A stretch of 64,000 nt of DNA from UBA7803 sp041395905. GTDB lineage: Bacteria > Pseudomonadota > Gammaproteobacteria > Pseudomonadales > Azotimanducaceae. The position numbers and the translations under genes were made by a program. Positions within the stretch are counted from its first letter, which is position 1; each line of letters starts with the position of its first letter. This document shows, in pieces, positions 16,107 to 24,615 of the stretch. Location: assembly GCA_041395905.1 (NCBI GenBank), contig JAWKZP010000008.1, positions 152,735 through 216,734 on the forward strand. The letters are read 5' to 3'. The notes below the pieces were generated by a model. The model did no database searches. It worked only from the letters and a program-made list of their open reading frames with translations, and was not told the origin of the DNA.

Positions 16107-17276
16107 ATGGATATCGAGCTCAGCCCGGAAGATCTGGCGTTCCGCGAGGAGGTGCGCCAGTTCTTCGCCGAGAACGCCTACAAACCCGGCGAGGACTACG
16201 CGAAGTGGCGCCTGGACTGGTTCGCCAAGGCCAGGGAGAGAGGCGGCTGGGACGTGCCCAAGTGGCCCAAGGCGTTCGGCGGCCCGGGGTGGACGCCTGC
16301 CCAGCACTACATCTGGGAGCAGGAAACCGCGCGTGCCACGCTGCCGTGGGACATGCCGTTCGGCGTGGGCATGGTGGCCCCGATCATCATGGGTTACGGC
16401 AACAAGGAACAGCAGGAACGCTTCCTTCCGGACATCAGGGCCCGCACCGTGAACTGGTGTCAGGGCTATTCGGAGCCGGGCGCCGGCTCTGATCTGGCGT
16501 CGCTGAAGACCAAGGCCGTGCTGTCCGAAGACGGCAGTCACTACCTGGTCAACGGCCAGAAGATCTGGACCACCGCGGCACACATCGCCGACTGGATGTT
16601 CTGTCTGACCCGCACCGACGACTCCGGGCGCAAGCAGGAGGGCATCACGTTCCTGCTGTTCCCCATGAAGCAGGAAGGCATAGAGGTCAAACCCATCATC
16701 ACCCTGGGCGGCGCCCACAGCGTGAACACCGTCTATCTGACCGACGTGAAGGTACCGGTCGAAAACCGCATCGGCGAGGAAGGCAAAGGCTGGACGTACG
16801 CCAAAGGGCTGCTGCAGCACGAGCGTACCGGGCTCGCAGGGCTGTCGCGCTCACTCGTCGCCCTGGAGGGACTCAAGGAAAAGGCGCGCAGCGTCACGCG
16901 CGGCAACGGCACCCTCATGGACGACCCGGGCTACCGGGCCAAGCTGGCCGAACTCGAGATCGATCTGATGGCAGCCGAGTACACGGAGCTGCGCAGTCTC
17001 GCGAGCGCTCAGGCCGGCGCTGCCCCCGGACCGGAGTCATCGATTCTGAAACTCAAAGGCACCGAGATTCAGCAGCGCATCCAGAAGCTCACCGTCGAGG
17101 CCGCCGGCATTCACGCGGCCGCCTGGGGCGGGCGACCCGCGGGGCCGGGCTTTGCCAGGGCCGGCATGGCCGGGTACCTGGCGAGCCGCGCCTACACCAT
17201 CTACGGCGGGGCCAGCGAGGTGCAGAAGGATGTGATCGCGAAGAACGTTCTGGGTATCAAGAGGTCGTCACGATGA
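16107..17276 (+). CDS. Acyl-CoA dehydrogenase, large-subunit type (PimC-like)
   Basis: A 389-residue flavoprotein that forms an alpha,beta double bond in acyl-CoA. The FAD and substrate regions are visible: WCQGYSEPGAGSDLASLKTKA (middle domain), NGQKIWTTAAHIADWMFCLTRT, and GASEVQKDVIAKNVLGI at the end. The WDVPKWPKAFGGPGW region and overall layout match the large subunit of pimeloyl-CoA dehydrogenase-type heteromers. It is followed by a second dehydrogenase gene with an ATGA overlap, as in such two-subunit enzymes. Expression is probably controlled by the palindrome upstream. The true substrate could be any medium, dicarboxylic or sterol-derived acyl-CoA. Confidence 0.88.
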   Translation: MDIELSPEDLAFREEVRQFFAENAYKPGEDYAKWRLDWFAKARERGGWDVPKWPKAFGGPGWTPAQHYIWEQETARATLPWDMPFGVGMVAPIIMGYGNKEQQERFLPDIRARTVNWCQGYSEPGAGSDLASLKTKAVLSEDGSHYLVNGQKIWTTAAHIADWMFCLTRTDDSGRKQEGITFLLFPMKQEGIEVKPIITLGGAHSVNTVYLTDVKVPVENRIGEEGKGWTYAKGLLQHERTGLAGLSRSLVALEGLKEKARSVTRGNGTLMDDPGYRAKLAELEIDLMAAEYTELRSLASAQAGAAPGPESSILKLKGTEIQQRIQKLTVEAAGIHAAAWGGRPAGPGFARAGMAGYLASRAYTIYGGASEVQKDVIAKNVLGIKRSSR

Positions 17277-18400
17277 ATTTCGAGCTTTCGGAAGAACAGA
17301 AACTCATTCAGGAAAGCGTCGCCCGCTTCATCCAGGAAAACTACGACCTCGAGCAGCGCAAGCAGATCTCGGCAAAGGATCCCGGATTCAGCCGCGACTA
17401 CTGGCAGACGATGGCAGAGCTCGGCTGGCTGGCGTTGCCGTTCGCGGAAGCGGACGGCGGTTTCGGCGGCAACCAGATCGACGTCATGGTGGTGATGGAG
17501 CAGTTCGGCAAGGGTCTGGTGCTCGAGCCCTATCTGGCCAGCATCGTCATGGGCGGCGGCGCGTTCAAGCGCGGCGCCAGCGCTGCGCTCAAGGCCGAGA
17601 TCCTGCCCGGCGTGATCGACGGCTCGAAGCAGCTCACCCTCGCCTACGCGGAGGTGCAGGCGCGATTCGACCTGCATGACGTGACCACCACGGCACGTGC
17701 CGACGGCGACCGCTACGTCATCAATGGCAGCAAGTCCATGGTGCTGCACGCGGCGACGGCCAGCCATATCGTGGTGTCGGCGCGCACGAGCGGCGGGCAG
17801 ATCGACGAGAACGGCATCAGCCTGTTTCTGGTCGATGCCGACGCCGAGGGCGTAAGCCGCGAGAACTTCCCCACCGTAGACGGGCTGCGCGCCTCAGAGG
17901 TGACATTCAAGGACGTCTCGGTCACTTCCGACCGGCTGCTCGGCGAACCCGACGCCGGCTTCGCGATCCTCAACGCGGCTGCCAACGATGCGATTCTGGC
18001 ACTCGCAGCCGAGGCCGTGGGCGCCATGGAGGTGCTCTACAAGGACACGGTCGCCTACACCCAGGAGCGCGTGCAGTTCGACCATCCCCTGGCCGACTTT
18101 CAGGTGCTGCAGCACCGCATGGTGGACATGTTCATGGAGTACGAGCAGTGCAAGTCCATGCTCTACCGTGCCACGCTGGAGGCGGTGCAGGGTGATGCGC
18201 AGGCCGCCCAGCGCACCATCCACGCGTTGAAGCACATCGTCGGCAAGTATGGAATCTTCATCGGCGAGAACGCCGTGCAGCTGCACGGCGGTATGGGCAT
18301 GACGGAGGAACTGCGCATCGGCCACTACTTCAAGCGCATGCTGGTGATCGACTCGCAGTTCGGCAACGCCGACTACCATCTGCAGCGATTCGCCGCCTGA
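17273..18400 (+). CDS. Acyl-CoA dehydrogenase, small-subunit type (PimD-like)
   Basis: A 375-residue second dehydrogenase subunit, starting in an ATGA overlap with the first. Features include MNFELSEEQKLIQESVARF, GWLALPFAEADGGFGGNQID, the central RYVINGSKSMVLHAATASHIVVSART, and LHGGMGMTEELRIGHYFKRM near the C-terminus. It matches the small subunit of pimeloyl-CoA-type dehydrogenases. In such pairs only one subunit often keeps full catalytic residues while the other completes the FAD site; that cannot be decided by eye. The two products likely form a heterotetramer. Confidence 0.87.
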   Translation: MNFELSEEQKLIQESVARFIQENYDLEQRKQISAKDPGFSRDYWQTMAELGWLALPFAEADGGFGGNQIDVMVVMEQFGKGLVLEPYLASIVMGGGAFKRGASAALKAEILPGVIDGSKQLTLAYAEVQARFDLHDVTTTARADGDRYVINGSKSMVLHAATASHIVVSARTSGGQIDENGISLFLVDADAEGVSRENFPTVDGLRASEVTFKDVSVTSDRLLGEPDAGFAILNAAANDAILALAAEAVGAMEVLYKDTVAYTQERVQFDHPLADFQVLQHRMVDMFMEYEQCKSMLYRATLEAVQGDAQAAQRTIHALKHIVGKYGIFIGENAVQLHGGMGMTEELRIGHYFKRMLVIDSQFGNADYHLQRFAA

Positions 18401-18409
18401 CGCGACGGG

Positions 18410-18667
18410 CTACAGCGTGATCGCGTAGCCGTCGTAGGCACACTTCTCGGGCACGCGGTCCGCGTGCCCGAGCATGTTCTCCTGCAGGTGCGTGAGCCGC
18501 ACCGCATCGAAGGAATTCCGTTCGATCTCGAGACGCCGCAGACCCACCAGTGAGGTCGTCCCGAAATCGATGGCGAAACGAATACCCGGCGCATCGACGA
18601 GAATACAAGTCTGCAGCCGGCCGCCGCTGCCGAGGGCATCCCCCGTACCCACGAACGTGACTCTCAC
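18410..18667 (-). pseudogene. Metallo-beta-lactamase-fold hydrolase gene with large internal deletion
   Basis: This 85-codon frame reads VRVTFVGTGDALGSGGRLQT and FAIDFGTTSLVGLRRLEI, the start of an RNase Z-like hydrolase of about 250 residues. It runs to the VRLTHL strand that should lead into the HxHxDH metal site, then jumps directly to ENMLGHADRVPEKCAYDGYAITL, which looks like the C-terminal end of the same family. Roughly 160 residues, including all metal ligands, appear to be missing in frame. GTG 18667 is the likely start. The 3' end contains a perfect 10-bp-arm hairpin (18448-18470). It is downstream of pyrE, same strand. Product, if made, should be inactive. Confidence 0.7.
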
Positions 18668-18729
18668 CTGAGACGAGGCGTGTTCGGAAGCCGGACCTCC
18701 GGAACTGGTTGCCCCGGGGCGTGGCTGCG

Positions 18730-19254
18730 TCAGGCACGGGAACCCTGTGCCTCGATCTCGCGCATCGTGAAGACGCACCTGAGTTCGACGTCCGCCTCGC
18801 GGAGCGCCTGACACCCGCCCGATTCCCTGTCGATCACGCACAGGGCCACCCTCGGATGCACCCCGTCGGCGGCGAGCATCGCCAGCGCATCGAGCAACGC
18901 CCCTCCACTGGAAACCACGTCCTCGATGAGCACGACGCTGCGCCCGCGCAGATCCGGCCCTTCGGCATATCTGCAGGTTCCATAGGTCTTTGCCGCCTTG
19001 CGGATGAACGCGGCAGGCAGCCCGGTCACCTGGCTGAGCGCCGTGACTACGGGAATGCCGCCCAACTCCAAGCCCGCGAGCACGTCGGTGCCGGGCGGCA
19101 GAAGCCGCGCCATGCGCTCCGCTATCGCCCGGAGCAGTTGCGGATCCGACTCGAACTGGTACTTGTCGAAGTAGCTGTCAGAAACGGCTCCGGAGCGCAG
19201 GCGGAACGATCCTGAGAGTTTCGATGACTGCCGTATGCGTTGCGCCAGATCCAT
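18730..19254 (-). CDS. pyrE: Orotate phosphoribosyltransferase
   Basis: A 174-residue type I phosphoribosyltransferase that converts orotate and PRPP to orotidine 5'-phosphate in pyrimidine synthesis. The PRPP-binding motif VVLIEDVVSSGGALLDAL is at about residues 106-123; FIRKAAKTYGTCRYAEG forms the catalytic loop and SYFDKYQFESDP the orotate-binding region. The ATG at 19254 (MDLAQRI) is preferred; the frame remains open 30 bases further to a TTG. The protein is shorter than E. coli PyrE (213) but within the range of the short OPRT group. The deleted MBL-fold gene follows. Confidence 0.9.
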   Translation of the reverse strand: MDLAQRIRQSSKLSGSFRLRSGAVSDSYFDKYQFESDPQLLRAIAERMARLLPPGTDVLAGLELGGIPVVTALSQVTGLPAAFIRKAAKTYGTCRYAEGPDLRGRSVVLIEDVVSSGGALLDALAMLAADGVHPRVALCVIDRESGGCQALREADVELRCVFTMREIEAQGSRA

Positions 19255-19315
19255 ACCGGCATGGTACTCAAAATTTCGCCGCAAGCACCGTGGCTTGCCG
19301 CCGCCGGTTCCGCGC

Positions 19316-20938
19316 TCACGCCCGCTCCGCCCAGAGGTCGCGCAGCCAACCCACGATCAGGCCCAGACCCACCACTGTAGCCACGAGCCGGATCAGACCG
19401 CCGACGAACGGCAAATTGATCAGAACGAACAGCAGGGTCAGCCCCGCCAGCAGCGGCAGCGCCGGACCACGGTCGTCCCCATCCAGCAGCAGCCGCCCCG
19501 CCAGATTGGCGGTGACGATGCCGGCGACATACAGGCTCACGAGCCAGAGCAGCAGCGCGAGCACGCCCAGCGGCACGCCGATGAGGGTCAGCATGGCGGC
19601 AGCCGCCAGCACCGGCGTCGCGATCAGCGCGACGGAGCCGAATGCAGCCGTGGTGAGCAGCTGCGGCGTCGCCATCAGACGGACCCGGAACAGCGCTGGA
19701 AACAGGTACAGCAATGCCAGGCCCGCGATAAACGCACCGAGAAACTGCAGCACCTCACCCAGGTAGTAATCCAGAGTCAGGTACTTGCTCGGCCGTTCCG
19801 GCCAGGTGCTCACGCCGGTCTCGCCAGCGACGCTCGCGCCCTCGGCGACCTGCAGGGCGTCCGCTTGCTTGACTCGGGCCGTGAGGTCGCCGGCCACGCG
19901 CGCCGTTGGCGCGAGTTCGACGTGCCCCGCGTAGGCATCGAGATTGCCGAGAACGGATCCGGCGACGAACGCCTGCTCAGCCAGGGTCAACAGATCCCGA
20001 CCCACCTCCCCGTCGACACGAACCTCGGACGCGCCCAGCAGCACGTTCCCGGCCACCGACGTGCCCGATTGCAGGGTCACGGCACGACCCGCGCCGAACA
20101 GGTTCCCACCCAGCGGCCCGCCGCTCAGCGTTACGCGCTCGCCGAGCGCCAGAACGCTTCCGGCAACCCCGCCGTCGACGTCGATCCTCTCCGCCATGGC
20201 GACGAGCACGCCGCCCACCCTGCCGCGCACGATGACCTGCTCGCCCATCACGAACAGATCACCCGTGACGGTTCCTTCGATGACGACGTCCTGCGCCGCG
20301 ACGATCAGGGTATCGTCGACAGTCTCTCCGGCAGCGATCGTGACCCGGGTCTCGTCATGGCGCACCTCGACGGCATGGCTCGGCGCGGCGGCGAATACGA
20401 GCGCGCCGCTCATCAGCAGCGGCACCACCCTGGCGACCGCGCCGTCGAGCTTCGGCCGCAGCAGCAGCCACAGCCCGAACAGGCTCAAAACCGTGAGCAC
20501 GATGCGCCATCCCGCGGACTGGGCGGCTTCCACGATCGGATCGAGACCGGTAGCGAACAAGTTCGCCAGCAGCCCGACGGCGAGATCGATGCCCAGGGTG
20601 AGCGCGTCAGGCGCCAGCCAGCGCAGCCATCCGGGCAGCGACGCTTCACTCACGAGACTCAGCCAGGCCATGTTCACCGCCCAGAGGCCCAATGCGCCCC
20701 AACCCAGCCACGCGACAAGCCGGCCGATGGTCGGGGCAGGGACGAACCCCGGCAGCTCGTGGGTGGCTTCGCCGAGGCGCAACGCACGCCGCAGCGCAAC
20801 GCGCTCTGCAATCAGAGCGTCCACAGACGCGCGGCAGTCGGCACAGTCGACCAGGTGGCGCTGCAACGCAGCGGCTTGCGCTTCCGGCAATGCACGATCG
20901 GCATAGCGGGTACGCATCAACTCCGATGGATGGGTCAT
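19316..20938 (-). CDS. Membrane anti-sigma factor with zinc-binding domain and bactofilin-like (polymer-forming) domain
   Basis: A 540-residue protein. Residues 1-45 form an anti-sigma zinc-binding domain with His28, Cys32 and Cys35 (HxxxCxxC). Three hydrophobic segments follow up to about residue 170, then a signal-like segment ending APSHA. Residues about 190-365 are regular short beta repeats (VVIEGTVTGDLFVMGE, GVAGSVLALGERVTLSGG) typical of bactofilin-like polymer-forming domains. The C-terminal part contains four or five more membrane helices. It begins one base after the ECF sigma gene stop (TGAAATG), so it should hold that sigma factor at the membrane and release it on an envelope signal. 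Confidence 0.82.
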   Translation of the reverse strand: MTHPSELMRTRYADRALPEAQAAALQRHLVDCADCRASVDALIAERVALRRALRLGEATHELPGFVPAPTIGRLVAWLGWGALGLWAVNMAWLSLVSEASLPGWLRWLAPDALTLGIDLAVGLLANLFATGLDPIVEAAQSAGWRIVLTVLSLFGLWLLLRPKLDGAVARVVPLLMSGALVFAAAPSHAVEVRHDETRVTIAAGETVDDTLIVAAQDVVIEGTVTGDLFVMGEQVIVRGRVGGVLVAMAERIDVDGGVAGSVLALGERVTLSGGPLGGNLFGAGRAVTLQSGTSVAGNVLLGASEVRVDGEVGRDLLTLAEQAFVAGSVLGNLDAYAGHVELAPTARVAGDLTARVKQADALQVAEGASVAGETGVSTWPERPSKYLTLDYYLGEVLQFLGAFIAGLALLYLFPALFRVRLMATPQLLTTAAFGSVALIATPVLAAAAMLTLIGVPLGVLALLLWLVSLYVAGIVTANLAGRLLLDGDDRGPALPLLAGLTLLFVLINLPFVGGLIRLVATVVGLGLIVGWLRDLWAERA

Positions 20939-20939
20939 T

Positions 20940-21458
20940 TCAGTTCTCCTCGTCGAGATCGGCCAGGCTCAGACGCAGTTGCTTCCTGGCCCGCAGCAGC
21001 AGCACGCCGACGTGATTGGCGGTGATGTCCAGCGTGTTCGCGATGTCCTCGTAGCTGGCGTCGCCGTAGTACGCCAGCACGACCGGTAGCCGGTAGTGTT
21101 CCGGCAGCGCCTCGACCGCCCGCGCAATGGCGCCGGCATCGTGGGCACTGATAAGCGCCGCCGACCCGTGCTCCTCGGGATCCACCGGCTCAGGAACCTC
21201 GGCAGCACCATCCAGGAACACGCCCGCCAGCCGCCGGCGGCGGCGCAGCAGATCGACGCAATAGTTGCTGGCGATGGCGCCGATCCAGGGACCGAACGGA
21301 TCCCCCGAACGGTAGCGCCGAATGGCTCGATAGCCGCGCATGAACACCTCCTGGGCCGCATCCTCCGCATCCGCCGCGTCACCCAGAAGCCGCCGGCACA
21401 GCCCGAAGACTCTGGGGTAGTGCTCGCGATACAGGGCGTCGAAATCAGCCTTCTTCAT
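20940..21458 (-). CDS. ECF RNA polymerase sigma factor
   Basis: A 172-residue sigma-70 family member. Region 2 runs from FDALYREHYPRVFGLCRRLLGDAADAEDAAQEVFMRGYRA through FGPWIGAIASNYCVDLLRRRRR. Region 4 is ALPEHYRLPVVLAYYGDASYEDIANTLDITANHVGVLLLRARKQLR, the -35-binding helix-turn-helix. The frame is open upstream to 21620, but ATG 21458 (MKKADF) gives the normal length. It is directly followed by the membrane anti-sigma gene. It probably autoregulates from a promoter in 21459-21600; no clear ECF -35 AAC motif pair was fixed by eye. Confidence 0.92.
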   Translation of the reverse strand: MKKADFDALYREHYPRVFGLCRRLLGDAADAEDAAQEVFMRGYRAIRRYRSGDPFGPWIGAIASNYCVDLLRRRRRLAGVFLDGAAEVPEPVDPEEHGSAALISAHDAGAIARAVEALPEHYRLPVVLAYYGDASYEDIANTLDITANHVGVLLLRARKQLRLSLADLDEEN

Positions 21459-21610
21459 CGACTCGTCGTCACGCAGCCGAAGCTGCTCTACTCTCCTATA
21501 CGATCCGGGCACCGAAACATTACAGGCCAGTTCTCTGCAACCGGAATCCGCGAGTCGCACGCGACGGCCGCAGGCTGCCGCCCACGAAGATTGCTTGGAA
21601 CTACCCCCGC

Positions 21611-21774
21611 CGGCCGGCAAGCGCCCCCGGGGGCACCTCGGCGGACCTCGCGGCAGCCGTCCCGGCTGCCCTCGCCTCGCGAACTTGCCCCGCCGCTGCG
21701 CCGCGGGTCAATTCGGTCGGCTCGGTGCCGCTACACGGTCCCTCGAGGTGCCCCCCCCGGGTGCTTGTCGGCCG
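21611..21774. repeat. Structured intergenic element, copy A (about 164 bp, long terminal inverted repeats)
   Basis: The gap 21459-21883 holds no gene. Within it, arms 21611-21640 and 21744-21774 are inverted repeats matching at about 25 of 30 positions; pairing continues inward with GGACC (21643-21647) and its complement. The core contains GCCGTCCCGGCTGCCCTCG (21656-21674), CTTGCC (21684-21689), a small stem 21689-21707 and GTCAATTCGG (21707-21716). The same core words occur in the same order on the minus strand of copy B at 62359-62517, although the outer arms differ in sequence. Nothing else recognisable lies in the gap apart from the presumed promoter of the sigma factor gene. Confidence 0.75.
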
Positions 21775-21883
21775 ACCTGACATATCCAGACGACCTCCGT
21801 GTCCGACAGTTTGCAGGGAGTGCGGCCCACCCAACCCCGTGCTGTACAATGCGCCCTCGAATTTTCAGGCCGGGAGGGAAGCG

Positions 21884-22705
21884 ATGCAGGGCAGAGTCGT
21901 GCTGGTGACGGGTGGTGCGCGCGGCATCGGTCGAGGCATCGCGGAATCATTTCTGCGTGCCGGAGCAAAGGTCATGATTGCAGATCTCGGCTCGCTTGCG
22001 GGGGCCGCAGGTGGTGGTTCCGGCGACTGGGCCTACGAGTTGAGCGGCAGCGACGCGCTCAGCCGGTCGGCGGCGGAGCAGGCGGGAATCGGCGAGATCC
22101 GCGCCACCGAGGTCGACGTGACCGACCGGGCCAGCTGCGCGGCGGCGGTGGCAGCGACCATCGCCGCGTTCGGCCAGCTGGACGTGCTGGTGAACAATGC
22201 CGGTATCGTGCAGAGCGGACCCATCGGCGAGTTCTCCGAGGCGGACTGGGATCGGATCTTCGCCGTCAACACCAAGGGCATCTACCTCATGACCCAGGCG
22301 GCTCTGCCCGCGCTGCAGGCATCGAGCAATGCCGCGATCATCAACACGGCCTCCATCGCCGGCAAGAAGGGCTACCCCAACATGGCCGCCTACTGCGGCT
22401 CGAAGTTCGCCGCCATCGGCATCACCCAATCGCTGGCCGCGGAGCTCGCACCCAGCAACATACGCGTCAACGCCATCTGCCCGGGCATGGTGGGCACGGC
22501 CATGTGGCTGGAGCATCTGATGCCGGCAAACACGCTGGACGCGGCCGAGAAGACCCGCGCGTTCGAGCAGCGTATGCATGAAACCATTCCGCTGGGCCGG
22601 GCCCAGACGGCGCAGGACATGGGCGAGGCCGCCGTGTTTCTCGCCAGTGCACCCAACATCACGGGCGTGAGTCTGGCCGTGGCCGGCGGGTTCGAGGTGA
22701 ACTGA
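21884..22705 (+). CDS. SDR family oxidoreductase
   Basis: A 273-residue short-chain dehydrogenase. It has cofactor motif TGGARGIGRG, acidic MIADLGSL after the second strand (NAD preference), VLVNNAGIVQSG, catalytic Ser in INTASIAG, and the YCGSKFAAIG motif with Tyr and Lys. The variable loop between strand two and NNAG is longer than usual and Gly/Ser-rich. The start ATG 21884 follows a strong GGGAGG. It overlaps the next gene by one base (TGATG), so it heads the run through 24523. Substrate unknown; no pathway link to the PPIase is obvious. Confidence 0.9.
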   Translation: MQGRVVLVTGGARGIGRGIAESFLRAGAKVMIADLGSLAGAAGGGSGDWAYELSGSDALSRSAAEQAGIGEIRATEVDVTDRASCAAAVAATIAAFGQLDVLVNNAGIVQSGPIGEFSEADWDRIFAVNTKGIYLMTQAALPALQASSNAAIINTASIAGKKGYPNMAAYCGSKFAAIGITQSLAAELAPSNIRVNAICPGMVGTAMWLEHLMPANTLDAAEKTRAFEQRMHETIPLGRAQTAQDMGEAAVFLASAPNITGVSLAVAGGFEVN

Positions 22706-23529
22706 TGCGGAGGATTCTGCGCGAACCCCTAGTCTACTTTCTGCTGGCCGGCGGCGCGCTGTTCTTCGTTGCGGATCTGCTGCGCGGTGACGGCACCGAT
22801 CGAACCATCGTGATCGACAGCCTGGAACGGCAACGGCTCATCGACCAGTGGCAGAGCCAGATGGGCCGGCCGCCTTCGGAACGGGAACTGGCGGGGCTGA
22901 TCGAGCAGTGGATTCGCGAGGAGATCTACTACCGCGAGGCGCTGGCGCTGAATCTGGATCGCGACGACATCATCATCCGCCGCCGACTGGCCCAGAAGCT
23001 GGCGTTCCTCACGGAAGACCTCGCGACCGCGAGCCCGGCGGAGGATGCGGATCTGGAGGCCTACTACCGCGCCAACATCGACCGCTACACCGAGCCCGAG
23101 CGCTTCACCTTCAGCCACCGCTACTTCAGCAGCCAGCGTCACGCCGACGCGCAGGCCGCCGCTCGTGCCGCGCTGGAAATCGCGCGGGGACGACCCGCAG
23201 ACGCAGCCGACCTGCCCGGCGATCCGTTCATGCTGCAACGTGCGTATGCAGCGCGCTCGGAACGCGAGATCGCAGAGCTGTTCGGTCGCGATTTCGCGGC
23301 GTCGCTCGCGTCCCTGGAGACCGGCGCCTGGAATGGGCCCGTCCAGTCCGCCTATGGCTGGCACATCGTCTACGTGGACGCGCGCCTGCCGGCCGAGCAG
23401 CTACCGTTTCAGACCGTACGCGAGCGCGTCGGCAACGACCTGCAGCAGCGGCGCCGCAGCGAGGCGAACGAGGCGTTCTATCAGTCCCTGCGTGCGCGCT
23501 ACGAGATCCGCGACGATGCCGGGCCCTGA
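22705..23529 (+). CDS. Peptidylprolyl isomerase, PpiC/parvulin type, membrane anchored
   Basis: A 274-residue protein. A single N-terminal membrane segment (LVYFLLAGGALFFVADLL) anchors it in the inner membrane facing the periplasm. A SurA-like helical region follows (EELAGLIEQW-type helices, YYREALALNLDRDD), then a parvulin-like domain at about residues 125-245 with FTFSHRYFSSQ, LPGDPFMLQ and GPVQSAYGWHIVYVDA. It probably folds exported proteins. It overlaps the HupE/UreJ-like gene by 14 bases, a pairing seen in other marine proteobacteria and suggesting the isomerase serves that membrane protein. Confidence 0.85.
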   Translation: MRRILREPLVYFLLAGGALFFVADLLRGDGTDRTIVIDSLERQRLIDQWQSQMGRPPSERELAGLIEQWIREEIYYREALALNLDRDDIIIRRRLAQKLAFLTEDLATASPAEDADLEAYYRANIDRYTEPERFTFSHRYFSSQRHADAQAAARAALEIARGRPADAADLPGDPFMLQRAYAARSEREIAELFGRDFAASLASLETGAWNGPVQSAYGWHIVYVDARLPAEQLPFQTVRERVGNDLQQRRRSEANEAFYQSLRARYEIRDDAGP

Positions 23530-24523
23530 CCTCAGCCTGTTCGGTCGCCGTAGGCTCGGACTGGCGCTGGCCGCCCTTCTGCTGTTCGCCTGCAGCCCAG
23601 GAGTTTGGGCCCACGAAGTGCGCCCGGCCTACCTGCAGATCACCGAGCACGAGCCCGGGACCTTCGAAGTCGTCTGGAAGCAGCCGATCCTCGGTGACCG
23701 CCGGTTGCCGCTGGATCCGGTGCTGCCCGAGGCCTGCGCCGAGGTCGGGCAGACGGCGTTCGAAAACACCGGATCCGCGCTGCTGCAGCGCTGGACGGTG
23801 CGCTGCGACATGCGTGCCGGCGAGGTGCGCATCAGCGGTCTGTCACGGACCCTCACCGACGTGATGCTGGAGATCAGCTACCAGGACGGCGACAGCGTGC
23901 GCCAGCTGCTGCGGCCGTCCCAGCCGAGTCTGGATCTCAGCGACCCCGCACCGCCGGTGGCTACCTACCTGCTGTTTGGCGTAGAGCACCTCCTGTTCGG
24001 CATCGATCACATACTGTTCGTGGTCGGCCTGGTGCTGTTCATAGGCAACCCCTGGATGCTGCTGAAGACCATCACCTCATTCACCGTCGCTCACAGCGTC
24101 ACGCTGGCGCTGTCGGTGCTGGGCCTGGTACGGCTGCCCCAGGCACCCGTGGAAGCTGTCATCGCGCTGTCGATCCTGTTTCTGGCGCGGGAGCTGATGG
24201 TCGAGAAGGAACAGCAGTCACGGATCATGCAGATACGTCCCTGGGTAATCGCGTTCGCCTTCGGGCTGCTGCACGGATTCGGGTTCGCCGGAGCGCTGGC
24301 CGACATCGGCCTGCCCCGGGCACAACTGGCGACGTCGCTGTTCCTGTTCAACGTCGGCATCGAGCTGGGGCAACTGCTGATCATCGGCCTGGTGCTCGCC
24401 ACCCTGTGGCTGGCGGCACGGCTGTGGCAGGAGCGCGCGCATCTGCTGACCCGGGCCTTTGCCGGCGGGGTCGGCTGCCTGGCGGCATTCTGGACCATCG
24501 ACCGCGTGCTGCTGATCGGTTGA
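23516..24523 (+). CDS. HupE/UreJ-like membrane protein
   Basis: A 335-residue protein: signal peptide ending GVWA, a periplasmic beta-rich domain of about 130 residues (HEVRPAYLQITEHEPGTFEVVWKQ), and a C-terminal block of six or seven helices with LLFGVEHLLFGIDHILFVVGLV, SFTVAHSVTLALSV and LLHGFGFAGAL. These His-rich helices mark the HupE/UreJ_2 family, proposed to transport nickel or cobalt in hydrogenase and urease clusters. No such enzymes are here and the large periplasmic domain points to another, unknown substrate. ATG 23516 lies within the end of the PPIase gene. Confidence 0.85.
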   Translation: MPGPDLSLFGRRRLGLALAALLLFACSPGVWAHEVRPAYLQITEHEPGTFEVVWKQPILGDRRLPLDPVLPEACAEVGQTAFENTGSALLQRWTVRCDMRAGEVRISGLSRTLTDVMLEISYQDGDSVRQLLRPSQPSLDLSDPAPPVATYLLFGVEHLLFGIDHILFVVGLVLFIGNPWMLLKTITSFTVAHSVTLALSVLGLVRLPQAPVEAVIALSILFLARELMVEKEQQSRIMQIRPWVIAFAFGLLHGFGFAGALADIGLPRAQLATSLFLFNVGIELGQLLIIGLVLATLWLAARLWQERAHLLTRAFAGGVGCLAAFWTIDRVLLIG

Positions 24524-24615
24524 CGTGCGCCAGTCGGCGCCCGGGCGGCGTTGAGAGGTGTCGCCCGTTCACGTATAACAGCCGGCGAACCACGCGATCA
24601 TCGAGGGGAGTCGAG

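Noticed and set aside
18448..18470. Perfect 10-bp hairpin in the deleted MBL-fold gene as a transcription terminator
   Set aside because: It lies inside the open frame and has no T-run; it may simply reflect codon content.
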